Counted from the stretch's first letter, positions 52,240 through 62,404 are shown. The stretch is DNA of 64,000 bases from Cellulophaga sp. BC115SP (GCF_009905545.1 NZ_JAAALB010000025.1:1-64000); one strand, 5' to 3'. The notes: a model not told the origin generated them from the letters alone. A program made the numbers and translations.

Positions 52240-55200
52240 TTATTTAACGGATACCAATTTGCCGTTTGCTGAAGCCTGATATGATATTGTTCGTGACTTT
52301 ACAAAAATACGATAAAAGTAAACATCTCTTACAATCATACCAGAATCTTCTGATAAATCCCAATAAATTTTATCATAGGGACTCGAAATGTCGTATGCTT
52401 GTTGAGAAATCTCTTTAACAAGTGTTCCTCTAGAATCAAATATTTGGAGAGTAATATCTACATCATCACCCTCTCTATTGTGCTCAAAACTGAAATATAC
52501 CTTATCAATGAATGGGTTAGGAAAGGACTTGATATTTTTTAAGGAAGAGATGTTATCTTGGACAACCTTAAATCGCAACGAGTTTTCAGATGAATTATTG
52601 TATGTATCCCAAACTTTTATTGATAATTTATGATCACCTTCAGTAAGCCCCTTAAAATCATAGATAATATTGCCTTGTTGATAGTTATTAAGCGTACTTG
52701 AATAGTACTGATTTAGTATTATTTGAGTGGTATCATCAAGTGTCAATAGTATTTGATGACCTAAGCCGTCTGTTGCAATATTAATGCCACTTTCATCTTC
52801 TAAGTCTACCAATAACCGAGGATTAGGTGTTGTAATATACGTCTCTTTTTCAACTTTTTCATCTAAATATAAATGAATTTTTGGTCCTGTATTATCAACT
52901 TTTTGGATTTTGCCTGAACCTCCTATAATTGGTCTTTCAAAACCTATTGCATCTGTAAAGCCTGTACTGCTTTGAGCATACAACGAGAGTTTTCCTTCTC
53001 CATATTGGTAGTTAATATCTTTAGGAAGTACTACCGTTATCTCAAATCGCCCTTTGTTTACCGTAGCAGTGCCTTTGAACAAAATATTATTATAATCGAG
53101 ATAAACAAACGGAGCATTGTTAGCCCCAAGAGTACTTACCTTTTGCGCTTTATCAAATAACGTAATTTGTACTGTTCCACTAAACTGTGTATCGATTAGT
53201 CCAGTATTTGCTCGAACTTTTCCCACAATACGAACCTGTTCCAATGCTTTTAGCGTATCTGAAAGCCCTCGACCTTGTACAAGCATACTATCGATGGTAA
53301 TCTTTTGTTGCGGATACAATAACTGCATCGACGGGTCACCTAAAAGACTAAAGTTTCGATTTACGACTCCAACTACACTGGCATTCTTTGTATTTTTGAC
53401 AATATCTCCTAGGCGTTGCGTTGCCTGTGTATTGCTAGGAAATACATTTTGATAGAATGCTTCGTTGATTAAATAATTTGTACTTTGATAAACGGGACGT
53501 GTTGTCGTTAATAGCGCAATTGCTCCACCTCGATTACTCAATAGTGCTAGTTCGGCTCCTGAAACCTGATTGGGATCATCATATCGACCAAACTGGCAGG
53601 TTGCGGTAAGCATTACAGGCAAATTTTTGAGGTTGCTTAATTTATCAATATCATTAATCGTTAAAATTTGCTCTTCAGTCCAACCTGTTTCGGCACCGTG
53701 TCCATTATAGTTTACTATCAAAGAACCGTTTTGGAGCGCTTGAAAAAGGGCGTCTTTAGCCTGTGGACTTCTTTGACCTTCTGCTAAGGATAATAAGGGG
53801 TAATTATCTAAATAAATCTTTTGACTTTGGTAGGAGGGATAAAGTTTCTCTACCAACTGAGAAAAATCTTCTGCGTCGCCTTGATGAAGGTTCCCATCGC
53901 CGTTATCTGCTACAAAAGTAATTTTTGAACGCCAATCTCCCAGCTTACTACTATTGTGATAGGAGGTGAGTTTGGACACTATATCATTTGCCTCAGCTTT
54001 AGTTTTAACAGGAAGGCGACCTACACCAATATCGAGCGTATGATTACCATTGGCATTTTCTTCCCAATCTCCTTCTTCAGCTTCCATAAATCCAAAGTAA
54101 TCATCTGAAGCATAACTTAAGATAGGGTGCAACGATTCTCGACTTTGATAAGCTGGTATATAAATATTCTTGACTTCATCTCCAATGACCTGACTTCGTC
54201 TTTTGAAATCATAAGAGGCATCGCCTAACAAAAGTAAGTATTTTAGTTTTGTTGGATTTTGATCGTATAAGTATTTTACGAAATCACGAATGGCTGTAAT
54301 GTCTTGCTTGCCAGAAGAAAATTCGTTGTAGATACTTTCTTTGGTCGCCACAACCACATCAAGTTTATCATGACTACGTCTGAAATTCGCCAAAGCTTCA
54401 GCACTACTTTGAATAGATACCCCACAGACAATTACCAAATCAGGTGTTTTGAGTCCATGCAAATTTTGATTATCTATTTTGCTATTAGAGGCGGGTTGCA
54501 GTGCGCTTGATTCTTTAAAGAGAATATATTCTTGCAAATCGCTTTGTGTTCCTGAAATCGTCCAACCTTCGCTATTTTGAGTCAATGTTTGATTAATAGG
54601 AACAGCCGAGTTGGTGATATTCCACACCGAAAGTGTATTGTCAGTGTCCGAAATTTGCCATTGAAAATCTTTATATTGAAGTTGCTCAAATGACCTAAAT
54701 CGTAGAGATGTGGCATTGTTGAGCTTGATATTTCTTTTGAGTTGAATGCTCAAAAAATTTAAAAAGGCACCACCTGATGTAAGGGCTTTTCGATCAAAAG
54801 TCAATCCTACATTAATGACATCCGAAGTAACTAATCCACTATTGATGCTAAAGATATTTTTTGCGGCTTTGCCTTTATAATCATAGGTACTTGCAGTGAT
54901 ACCTTCCATATTTTGTGAACCCACGGCTTGATTGTTTACCGTAAGGTTGAAAGCTGTTGCACCATACGAAGTATTGAGTACCGACGACGTTAAGGATATC
55001 TGTGAATTACTGGCTATTCCTTGACCTACAAAACTAAATACTTGTTGATTATTGGCAATAAACTCCTCGCCATACCACTCTTGTCCCGAACCTGCAAATG
55101 GAGCTTGTGCCAAAATATTACGCTTATCTATTTCATGAAATTGATAGTCATCAAAAAGGCGAATCGTATTGGTAGATTTAACATCTGTAGCTGTTTTAAT

Positions 55201-55653
55201 TCTTTGACCATTACTGCTTGATACTGTCAGAAAGTAATAGGTTGTATCAGAATAGATATTGATTTGATGAGAAATCTGCTTTTGAGCCTTATCAATAATC
55301 AGCTGCTGAGGAGCTTCTCCATAAAAAAGAATATAGTCGGTATCATCCCACTTACCGTCTTGTTCGCCTCTTACTAAAATAGCATTTTCAATTAAGTCGA
55401 TAGGACGAGAAGCACTATTTTTTTGAGGTAACATTTTACCTCCATTACCATATAATTTAAGATTCTGTGGCGTTATTTGGCTTAAAGGCCATCCCGCTTT
55501 GCTTAAAATGTCTTTATCAATTTTATATATACCACTTTGTGTAATACCAATTTTTATCCAATTCCCTTCTGAAAGTACGCTTTTTTGAGCTATGCTTTCA
55601 TAGGTATAAATCATAAAAACTATACAAATTAGTGCCTTCAACCAGTTTTTCAT
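52240..55653 (-). CDS. porU: Type IX secretion sortase PorU
   Basis: The 1137-residue cell-surface C25 (gingipain-like) peptidase removes the C-terminal sorting domain from type IX cargo. A signal peptide (about 1-23) is followed by a large beta-rich part and the caspase-like domain. The dyad is H652 in NYNGHGAETGW and C686 in LTATCQFGRYD. The C-terminus contains an Ig-like domain, with FPNPFIDKVYFSFEHN near 1057-1072. The length agrees with PorU. It is 28 bases downstream of a SprT-like gene and 96 upstream of porV. The rest of the secretion apparatus is not in the window. Confidence 0.95.
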   Translation of the reverse strand: MKNWLKALICIVFMIYTYESIAQKSVLSEGNWIKIGITQSGIYKIDKDILSKAGWPLSQITPQNLKLYGNGGKMLPQKNSASRPIDLIENAILVRGEQDGKWDDTDYILFYGEAPQQLIIDKAQKQISHQINIYSDTTYYFLTVSSSNGQRIKTATDVKSTNTIRLFDDYQFHEIDKRNILAQAPFAGSGQEWYGEEFIANNQQVFSFVGQGIASNSQISLTSSVLNTSYGATAFNLTVNNQAVGSQNMEGITASTYDYKGKAAKNIFSINSGLVTSDVINVGLTFDRKALTSGGAFLNFLSIQLKRNIKLNNATSLRFRSFEQLQYKDFQWQISDTDNTLSVWNITNSAVPINQTLTQNSEGWTISGTQSDLQEYILFKESSALQPASNSKIDNQNLHGLKTPDLVIVCGVSIQSSAEALANFRRSHDKLDVVVATKESIYNEFSSGKQDITAIRDFVKYLYDQNPTKLKYLLLLGDASYDFKRRSQVIGDEVKNIYIPAYQSRESLHPILSYASDDYFGFMEAEEGDWEENANGNHTLDIGVGRLPVKTKAEANDIVSKLTSYHNSSKLGDWRSKITFVADNGDGNLHQGDAEDFSQLVEKLYPSYQSQKIYLDNYPLLSLAEGQRSPQAKDALFQALQNGSLIVNYNGHGAETGWTEEQILTINDIDKLSNLKNLPVMLTATCQFGRYDDPNQVSGAELALLSNRGGAIALLTTTRPVYQSTNYLINEAFYQNVFPSNTQATQRLGDIVKNTKNASVVGVVNRNFSLLGDPSMQLLYPQQKITIDSMLVQGRGLSDTLKALEQVRIVGKVRANTGLIDTQFSGTVQITLFDKAQKVSTLGANNAPFVYLDYNNILFKGTATVNKGRFEITVVLPKDINYQYGEGKLSLYAQSSTGFTDAIGFERPIIGGSGKIQKVDNTGPKIHLYLDEKVEKETYITTPNPRLLVDLEDESGINIATDGLGHQILLTLDDTTQIILNQYYSSTLNNYQQGNIIYDFKGLTEGDHKLSIKVWDTYNNSSENSLRFKVVQDNISSLKNIKSFPNPFIDKVYFSFEHNREGDDVDITLQIFDSRGTLVKEISQQAYDISSPYDKIYWDLSEDSGMIVRDVYFYRIFVKSRTISYQASANGKLVSVK

Positions 55654-55681
55654 CTTTTTTACTATTAGCCTTCCTTTCTAT

Positions 55682-56290
55682 CTATAACAATTTTACTAGC
55701 GCATTCGCTGCTACCACATAACGTTTTCCTGTTGTAGTTTCAGTACACAGAAAGCGTGTTCTTCTAAGCTCTCCTTTCACGAAGCTTCTACCATTGACAA
55801 TAAAACTTTTGCCTACTTCAACCTGAGTCAAAGGAATATGTTCATCGAGAAGAATTGGGGCATCAAAAGCACGGAGCGCATTACTCAAAGGAATACATCC
55901 CTGCGTGCTTGCAGAAGGATTTTCTAAATAGGTAATCAATGGTAATAGAATACTGTCTGGAAAAACTTCTGAAGTAAGAATTGGGAGAAATAACTTTTTA
56001 AACATTGCTTTCCATTCTTTCCCATGAGGTTCTCTACGCCGTTTGTAATGCGTAAAGGTTACAAGGTGCGCCACTTCATGGATATAAGTAATGGTAAAAG
56101 CGTACGGATTTAGGTTTTGATTAACGGTTATTTGGTGACCACTTTCTCGACGAAAGGAATAATCACCTAATTTGGAATTGCGAGGACGAGTTATTTTGAA
56201 ATTGAATTGATGTTTTTTCCAAAGTTGGAAACAGTAAGGTACAGCCTCAGTGGGAAAATACTGCTGAAAGGTGGCGTAATCGTTTTTCAT
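55682..56290 (-). CDS. SprT-like zinc metalloprotease domain protein
   Basis: The 202-residue protein has the SprT-like domain motif HEVAH (71-75) with a third histidine in REPHGKEW (H89), the layout of zinc ligands in SprT/SPRTN. The C-terminal part (VNGRSFVKGELRRTRFLCTETTTGKRYVV) recalls the zinc-ribbon-like end of SprT proteins but lacks clear CxxC pairs. Whether it is active is uncertain. It is the first gene of a probable sprT-porU-porV unit, though no clear promoter was found in the short gap before it. Confidence 0.82.
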   Translation of the reverse strand: MKNDYATFQQYFPTEAVPYCFQLWKKHQFNFKITRPRNSKLGDYSFRRESGHQITVNQNLNPYAFTITYIHEVAHLVTFTHYKRRREPHGKEWKAMFKKLFLPILTSEVFPDSILLPLITYLENPSASTQGCIPLSNALRAFDAPILLDEHIPLTQVEVGKSFIVNGRSFVKGELRRTRFLCTETTTGKRYVVAANALVKLL

Positions 56291-56328
56291 GACTCTAATA
56301 TACAGAAAAACAGAAGGACTATAAAAGC

Positions 56329-56356
56329 AAAAAGCCTCATTCTAAATGAGGCTTTT
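56329..56356 (-). terminator. Terminator after the Ala-rich lipoprotein gene
   Basis: AAAAGCCTCATT pairs with AATGAGGCTTTT; it separates the lipoprotein gene from the downstream sprT-like gene. Confidence 0.85.
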
Positions 56357-56386
56357 CTAAATTTCTTTCGAAATCGTTCAGGAATA

Positions 56387-56572
56387 CTAGTGAGCAGCAG
56401 GAGCAGCAGCAGTATCAACAGCAGCTGAATCAGCAGCAGCAGTATCAACAGCAGCAGTAGTATCTACAGCTGTAGCAGCTGAATCAACAGCAGTAGTTTC
56501 AGCTTTCTTCTCTGAACAAGCAGCCAATGACATCATACCAGCTACTAATGCGAATGCGAACAATTTTTTCAT
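56387..56572 (-). CDS. Small Ala/Asp/Thr-rich lipoprotein
   Basis: The 61-residue precursor has a lipobox LAAC (C19 lipidated) and a mature part of only about 42 residues made almost wholly of A, D, T, V and S. Near-repeats of AVDTTA/AVDTAA/ADSAA type appear three or more times. It is likely an extended surface or periplasmic tether. A promoter at 56602-56633 and a terminator at 56329-56356 make it a single-gene, probably highly expressed, unit. Function unknown. Confidence 0.8.
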   Translation of the reverse strand: MKKLFAFALVAGMMSLAACSEKKAETTAVDSAATAVDTTAAVDTAAADSAAVDTAAAPAAH

Positions 56573-56601
56573 TTCTTTTGTGGTGTTTAAGGTTTGAGCT
56601 A

Positions 56602-56633
56602 CAAAGTTAAGTACAACTTATATTCCCTCCAAG
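56602..56633 (-). promoter_or_regulatory. Promoter of the Ala-rich lipoprotein gene
   Basis: Minus strand: CTTG (56633-56630), 20 bases, TAACTTTG (56609-56602). Perfect -7 box, one mismatch at -33, leader about 23 bases. Confidence 0.6.
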
Positions 56634-56886
56634 TTATTGAGCAATATTTTTAATTAATTTTTAATAATTCCTGATAAATTCTTTATTTATTACCTGTTTT
56701 TATATGAAAAATTATATTATTCGGTGATAACCTTATAGGTAAAACATTAGAGAATTTTAATTTTTGCCTTTTAATACACTAATTATGACTTGTTTACATC
56801 TTGATTTTGTGATATTTTTAGGTTCTTTAATTTTTCAAGAACATTTCGATACAAATAGAGATGTAAGTATTGATACAAGATAAAAT
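56634..56886. other. AT-rich gap with a possible 32-codon ORF
   Basis: Mostly AT-rich. An ATG at 56785 opens a 32-residue reading frame (MTCLHLDFVIFLGSLIFQE...) that ends at 56883, four bases before the hairpin at 56887. No promoter or homologue supports it, so it is noted but not called as a gene. Confidence 0.25.
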
Positions 56887-56928
56887 AAAAAAGGCCCTAC
56901 TGTGAATTTATCAGTAGGGCCTTTTTTA
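56887..56928. terminator. Terminator after gtrA
   Basis: AAAAAAGGCCCTACTG pairs with CAGTAGGGCCTTTTTT around nine bases. Both strands have a T run; it closes the nuoKLMN-gtrA unit. Confidence 0.9.
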
Positions 56929-56934
56929 TGCTAA

Positions 56935-57432
56935 TTATCGAATGAATGCCTTGAGTCTGTTATAAAAGCCAGTGCTTCTAAAAGTAAAGGTTTTGTGCAT
57001 GATATAGTTAAAAATAAAACTAAATCCCATCCCCACTATTTGACACCCTAGCTCATTCGGATTAATGCTTTTTTGTAAAACTGGTAAAGTGAAAGTTCGC
57101 TCGCCTAGCATTTGATTGACGAATGACAGAGAAGCCACTGCAAAAAACCAGGTTACTCCCCATGAGCCAGCGGCTACCATCATAAATTTTACCATTTCAC
57201 GACGTGTTTGATTTGAGTTTCTTGCGTCAAATGCAAACATCTTTGTTAGCGTGAATCCTACAAAAAAAGAGATAATATATCCATAGGAAACAGATGCACC
57301 ATAAGTTAAATCAAACTGATTTCTTAAAATACTACCTGACACTAATTGAACTACAGCTCCTGTACCTGCTACGAGAAAGTAAGCAATGAAATCTTTCTTG
57401 TTTAGCAGTTTTGATTGTTTTTGTTTTGACAC
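56935..57432 (-). CDS. GtrA-family membrane protein
   Basis: The 165-residue protein has four membrane helices with the family layout (FIAYFLVAGTGAVVQLVSGSIL..., YIISFFVGFTLTKMFAFDARN..., FIFNYIMHKTFTFR). GtrA-like proteins are thought to flip lipid-linked sugars. The gene starts 2 bases after the nuoN stop, so it is certainly in the nuo transcript, although it has no known link to complex I. It carries the last reading frame before the terminator. Confidence 0.9.
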   Translation of the reverse strand: MSKQKQSKLLNKKDFIAYFLVAGTGAVVQLVSGSILRNQFDLTYGASVSYGYIISFFVGFTLTKMFAFDARNSNQTRREMVKFMMVAAGSWGVTWFFAVASLSFVNQMLGERTFTLPVLQKSINPNELGCQIVGMGFSFIFNYIMHKTFTFRSTGFYNRLKAFIR

Positions 57433-57434
57433 TT

Positions 57435-58856
57435 TTAGAAAATATTTTTAACAAGATCTGGAGCAATACCCAATAGGATTGTCAAGGCTGTTGTTATAAT
57501 CAATGTTAGTTTATAAATCGGAGATAATTCAATTTTCTCTAAATCACCTTTCTTCAAATAAGCCGCAATGATAGGTTTGAAGTAATAGTAAATACCAACG
57601 GTAGACATCAAAATAGCAACTACAGCAATTGTTTTGAATAGACTCGATACGTTACTAAAGGCATCAGCGAAGATAAAAAACTTACCGAAAAATCCTGCTG
57701 TAAGTGGAATACCTGCTAATGACAACATTGATACTGTCAATACAAATGCCAAGAACGGATTATTTTTAGCAAGACCATTCAATGCTGTAAAGGTTTCATC
57801 TGGCTTCCCTGATTTTGATTGGGCTTCAGATACAACCATTAATACTGCAAAAGCAGAAATCGTCGCAATTGAATACGCCAATGAGTAAAATAGAATAGAA
57901 GAGTTGGTTGTTGGTGTTTTTGCCAAAACAGTAATCAATAAGTAACCAGCGTGAGAAATACTTGAGTATGCCAACATACGCTTGAAACTTTGTTGATAAA
58001 CAGCTGTAATATTACCAATAAACAAAGTCAAACAAGTAATATACACTAATGGATTTCCCCACAAGCCATATACCGCTGGGAATGAAATTGAAAGTAAACG
58101 ATAAGTAGCCGCTACGCCAGCCGTTTTTACGACTGTCGACATGAATGCTGTGAAGATACTTGGTGCACCATCGTAAACATCTGGAGTCCAAAAGTGGAAA
58201 GGTGCCGCTGAAATTTTGAATAGTAAGCCAACAAAAATCAAAATGATACCACCATAAAGAATAGGACCATAAGGATTCAACATGATGTCTTGTAATTTGG
58301 CTTGATTTACCATATTACCGATACCATTAATATCGAAAGAGCCTGTTGCGCCATAAACCAATGCAATACCAAATAACATGATACCTGTAGCAAACGAACC
58401 CATCAAGAAGTATTTCAGTGCAGCTTCGTTTGAGCGTAAATTACGTTTGTCAGAACCTGTCAATACATACATTGCTACCGAAAGAATTTCGATACCAACA
58501 AATAGCATAAACAAGCTTTGGAAAGTCACCATCATGATAGCACCTACTACCGAAAATAGTAAGATACCGTAATATTCGGCAGGGTGAGTGTGCTCTTCGT
58601 CATTGCCAAAGCCTCGTGAAATTGCAACAACTAATGCCGTTGCTACCAAAATTATAGAAGTAAAATTGATAGAAAGGTTATTAGTTTTGAGCATATTGTG
58701 GAACCAATAATACTCGTGATTCCAGTCGGCAAGGTTAAGCCCAAAGGCAATCAGAACGAATAGGAGTGTGGCAGGCAATAAGATTTTACGGTTGTTCAAA
58801 AAACCTAAAAACAAATTGGTAATACCAAAGAGTGATAAAGCTATAATTGCGTTCAT
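57435..58856 (-). CDS. nuoN: NADH-quinone oxidoreductase subunit N
   Basis: The 473-residue antiporter-like membrane subunit of complex I has about fourteen helices and helps pump protons. Motifs of the family include FVGIEILSVAMYVLTGSDKRNLRSNEAALKYFLMGSFATGIMLFG, with the lysine and histidine pattern of the proton path (FHFWTPDVYDGAPSIFTAFMSTVVKTAG). Length is normal. It follows nuoM by 52 bases and precedes gtrA by 2. Confidence 0.96.
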   Translation of the reverse strand: MNAIIALSLFGITNLFLGFLNNRKILLPATLLFVLIAFGLNLADWNHEYYWFHNMLKTNNLSINFTSIILVATALVVAISRGFGNDEEHTHPAEYYGILLFSVVGAIMMVTFQSLFMLFVGIEILSVAMYVLTGSDKRNLRSNEAALKYFLMGSFATGIMLFGIALVYGATGSFDINGIGNMVNQAKLQDIMLNPYGPILYGGIILIFVGLLFKISAAPFHFWTPDVYDGAPSIFTAFMSTVVKTAGVAATYRLLSISFPAVYGLWGNPLVYITCLTLFIGNITAVYQQSFKRMLAYSSISHAGYLLITVLAKTPTTNSSILFYSLAYSIATISAFAVLMVVSEAQSKSGKPDETFTALNGLAKNNPFLAFVLTVSMLSLAGIPLTAGFFGKFFIFADAFSNVSSLFKTIAVVAILMSTVGIYYYFKPIIAAYLKKGDLEKIELSPIYKLTLIITTALTILLGIAPDLVKNIF

Positions 58857-58908
58857 ATCTGCTATATCCTAAGTTTGACGGCAAAACCATCAAACTTGAT
58901 TAAATTTC

Positions 58909-60360
58909 TTACTTATTTATGATTGATAACAATTGACTTACCGCAGGCTCAGAAGCTTTTAAGATAATATTAGGTGCAATACCTAATACAATCACCAATA
59001 CAGCAATCGGCAATAAAGTAGCTCTTTCGGTTAAACCAAGGTCTTCAAAACCTTCAGTCAAAGACGTTGTAGTACCAAACATTGATTTTTGCACTAAGCG
59101 CAACATATATACCGCACCAAGGATAATCGTAAGTCCTGCAACTGCTCCCATCCAAGCATTGTATTCAAATACCCCTTTCAACAACAAGAACTCACCAACG
59201 AATCCATTTGTCAATGGTAGAGCTACTGAGCCTAACATAATGATGATAAAGAATATAGTCAATTGTGGAGTAGTTTGAGTAATACCTCCTAAGCTAGATA
59301 ATTCACGAGATTTGGTACGTTGCTGGATAATTTCTACGACAAAGAACAAACCAACTACGTTAATACCGTGCGCAAGCATTTGAATCAACGAACCTTGAAT
59401 ACCATCCAAGTTACCAGAGAAAATACCTGCTGCCATTAAGCCAACGTGTGCAAATGAAGAATAGGCAATCAAACGTTTCATGTCTCTTTGCTGAATAGCG
59501 ATAATCGAACCATATACAATTCCGATAATGGCCAAAACTACCGCAACTGTTCCCCAAGCTTTAACACCTAGTGGAGCAATTGGCAACAACAAACGAATCA
59601 AACCATAAGTACCCATTTTCAACATAATACCTGACAACAACATCGTTCCAGCTGTTGGTGCTTCAACGTATGTGTCTGGTTGCCATGTATGAAATGGAAA
59701 TAGAGGCATCTTAATCGCAAAGGCAATAAAGAACGCCCAGAAGATAAAGCCTTGTTGCGAAGCGTCAAGTAACCTTGCAGTTTCGTACAATGCTGTAATT
59801 TCAGAACTATGTGTTGGAGTTTTGATATATAAATAAACCAAAGCCAACAACATGAACAATGACCCAAAAATAGTATAGACAAAAAACTTGAAAGTTACTT
59901 TAACTCTATTTTCACCACCCCAAATTGCAGCAATAAAGTAAATAGGGATAAGGGCTGCTTCGAAGAAGAAATAAAACAAGAACGCGTCTTTTGCAGTAAA
60001 TACTCCCACTAAACCTGCTTGCATAAACAAGATGAGTGAATAGAAAGTAGATGCTTTTTCGTAATTGTTTTGAAAAGTTGATAGAATAATAAAAGGTACT
60101 ACCAATGTTGTAAGGCTCACCAAAATAAGGCTGATGCCATCGATACCCACTGAGAATTTGATGCCTGCTGATGCGATCCAATTATACGATACGCCAAACT
60201 GGCTGGTAGCGTCTGGTACAAAAGCAAAAAACGTATAAGCTCCTAAGGCTAGCTCGACTAATGCGGCTACCAAAGCTATAACTTTCGCATTTTCTCCTTT
60301 CGTGCTAAGGGTCAACAACCCTGCGATAATGGGAAGAAGTATGAGTGTAAGTGTTAACAT
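58909..60360 (-). CDS. nuoM: NADH-quinone oxidoreductase subunit M
   Basis: The 483-residue antiporter-like proton-pumping subunit. FYFFFEAALIPIYFIAAIWGGENRVKVTFKFFVYTIFGSLFMLLALVYLY and FPFHTWQPDTYVEAPTAGTMLLSGIMLKMGTYGLIR are the standard motifs, with the conserved glutamate in FFEAALIP and the lysine of MLKMG. About fourteen helices. It lies 75 bases after nuoL. Confidence 0.97.
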   Translation of the reverse strand: MLTLTLILLPIIAGLLTLSTKGENAKVIALVAALVELALGAYTFFAFVPDATSQFGVSYNWIASAGIKFSVGIDGISLILVSLTTLVVPFIILSTFQNNYEKASTFYSLILFMQAGLVGVFTAKDAFLFYFFFEAALIPIYFIAAIWGGENRVKVTFKFFVYTIFGSLFMLLALVYLYIKTPTHSSEITALYETARLLDASQQGFIFWAFFIAFAIKMPLFPFHTWQPDTYVEAPTAGTMLLSGIMLKMGTYGLIRLLLPIAPLGVKAWGTVAVVLAIIGIVYGSIIAIQQRDMKRLIAYSSFAHVGLMAAGIFSGNLDGIQGSLIQMLAHGINVVGLFFVVEIIQQRTKSRELSSLGGITQTTPQLTIFFIIIMLGSVALPLTNGFVGEFLLLKGVFEYNAWMGAVAGLTIILGAVYMLRLVQKSMFGTTTSLTEGFEDLGLTERATLLPIAVLVIVLGIAPNIILKASEPAVSQLLSIINK

Positions 60361-60435
60361 TATAAAAACGTTATCTGTTAATCATTCTATTTAGAAAAAC
60401 TGTTCGGAAAACAGCCGAATACCTGAGGGGAAATA

Positions 60436-62337
60436 TTAACCTAAAATGAAGATTCTTAAACCCCAGATCAACATCACGGCAATCGAAATTACCATCGCGA
60501 AGATATAATAACCCGTTGTACCATTTTGTAGCAAACGTGCTTCGCCAGAGATACCTTTTACCAATTTGCCAATTCCTTCAACAATTAAGTCGATAACTAA
60601 GAATTCAACAAATGAGTGTAATATATTCGAAAGCGCTGTGATTGGTTTTACAAATACTGTGTCATATAATTCGTCGATATAGTACTTGTTATAAACCACT
60701 TTTTGAAGACCCGTTTCGGTACCATCTGCCTCTGGAACAGCTTTTTTGCTCACATAAATTACATAAGCAACTGCCGCAGAAACTAGTGCTGCTATTACAG
60801 AAACAATCATCAACATTTTTTCTGTAGCTTCGTCTGGTGCATGAGCTGCTACATGACTTTGTGCAAACAAAGGCTCCATAAAAGTGGCAAGACTTGCATG
60901 TCCTCCAAAAATATGTGGTAAGTTGAAGAAACCACCTGCTGCCGAAAGTACTGCCAAAATCATTAATGGAGCAGTCATGGCAATTGGTGATTCATGCAAA
61001 TGATGCTCTTGCTCGTGCGTTCCTCTGAATTCTCCGAAGAATGTCAAGAACAACAATCTGAACATATAGAATGATGTCATCATTGAACCTGCCAATGCCA
61101 ATACCCACATCAATTTGTTGTGCTCGTAAACATGAGCCAAAATTTCATCTTTTGAGAAGAAACCTGCAAATGGAGGAATACCAGAAATCGCAATTGTAGC
61201 AATCAAGAAAGTAATGAAGGTAATTGGTAATTTTTTGCGCAAACCACCCATCGAACGAATATCTTGTTCATCAGACATAGCGTGGATTACCGAACCTGCA
61301 CCCAAGAACAACAATGCCTTGAAGAATGCGTGAGTCATTACGTGGAAGAAAGATGAGCTATAAGCCATTACACCTAAGCCCATAAACATATATCCTAACT
61401 GCGAAACAGTTGAATAAGCCAATACTTTTTTGATGTCGTTTTGTAACAAACCGATTGATGCTGCCAACAATGCTGTTGCTGTACCAACCCATCCAATCAC
61501 TTCAAGCGTTTCTGGAGAAAGGCTATACAATACATTAGAACGGATAATCATGTAGATACCCGCAGTTACCATCGTTGCTGCGTGGATCAAGGCTGATACT
61601 GGAGTTGGTCCCGCCATTGCGTCTGGCAACCAAGTGTACAATGGAATCTGCGCTGATTTACCCATTGCACCAACAAACAACAATAGCGTGATGTACATCA
61701 ATGTTTTGTCTCCTGACTCATAACCACCTTCAGCTACTTTGCTAAATACGTCAGCGTATTCAACCGTACCAAAGTGTGTGATAATAAGGAATATACCTAA
61801 CAAAAAGCCTAAGTCACCAATACGGTTCATAATAAAGGCTTTACGTGCAGCATTACCGTAGTTGGTGTTTTTGTTCCAGAAACCAATCAACAAATAAGAA
61901 CACAAACCTACGCCTTCCCAACCGATAAACATTACCACGTAGTTTGAACCCAATACCAACAAGAGCATGAAGAACAAGAAAAGGTTTAAGAAAGCAAAAA
62001 ACTTCCCAAAACCTTCATCGTGGTGCATATAACCAATTGAGTATATGTGAATCAAAGAACCAACTCCTGTGATAATCAACAACATCAACAAGGACAATTG
62101 GTCGATTTGAAATGACATCGAAATGTTTAAATCTCCGATGGTAATCCAGTCGAAGATATGCGCAACTTCTGGCTGTCCAGAAAAGTTGAGGAACAGACTA
62201 AGCGCACAGGCAAACGAAGCCAACGCTGCCGCCGAGCCAATTACACCAACTAATGATTTTGGAACACGACGGAATCCGAGTCCGTTGATCAAAAAACCGA
62301 TTAGTGGAAAAAGGGGGATAAGTACTGCTAATGACAT
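60436..62337 (-). CDS. nuoL: NADH-quinone oxidoreductase subunit L
   Basis: The 633-residue terminal antiporter-like subunit has the conserved WEGVGLCSYLLIGFW and YTWLPDAMAGPTPVSALIHAATMVTAGIYMI motifs. The C-terminal lateral helix that spans the membrane arm is present (about 545-600, after the loop with VPEADGTETGLQKVVYNKYYIDELYD). Length agrees with NuoL. It starts 67 bases after nuoK. Confidence 0.97.
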   Translation of the reverse strand: MSLAVLIPLFPLIGFLINGLGFRRVPKSLVGVIGSAAALASFACALSLFLNFSGQPEVAHIFDWITIGDLNISMSFQIDQLSLLMLLIITGVGSLIHIYSIGYMHHDEGFGKFFAFLNLFLFFMLLLVLGSNYVVMFIGWEGVGLCSYLLIGFWNKNTNYGNAARKAFIMNRIGDLGFLLGIFLIITHFGTVEYADVFSKVAEGGYESGDKTLMYITLLLFVGAMGKSAQIPLYTWLPDAMAGPTPVSALIHAATMVTAGIYMIIRSNVLYSLSPETLEVIGWVGTATALLAASIGLLQNDIKKVLAYSTVSQLGYMFMGLGVMAYSSSFFHVMTHAFFKALLFLGAGSVIHAMSDEQDIRSMGGLRKKLPITFITFLIATIAISGIPPFAGFFSKDEILAHVYEHNKLMWVLALAGSMMTSFYMFRLLFLTFFGEFRGTHEQEHHLHESPIAMTAPLMILAVLSAAGGFFNLPHIFGGHASLATFMEPLFAQSHVAAHAPDEATEKMLMIVSVIAALVSAAVAYVIYVSKKAVPEADGTETGLQKVVYNKYYIDELYDTVFVKPITALSNILHSFVEFLVIDLIVEGIGKLVKGISGEARLLQNGTTGYYIFAMVISIAVMLIWGLRIFILG

Positions 62338-62404
62338 AATTTTTAGAGCTATAAGCAGTGAGCCTTGTCGTCAATAATCTATGACAAATACTCACACCTG
62401 ATAA

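Noticed and set aside
52240-55653. Gingipain-type secreted protease
   Set aside because: Although it is a C25-family protein, the length, neighbour porV and domain layout identify it as the PorU sortase.
56785-56883. 32-codon ORF before the gtrA terminator
   Set aside because: No promoter, homologue or composition evidence; kept only as a note in the intergenic entry.
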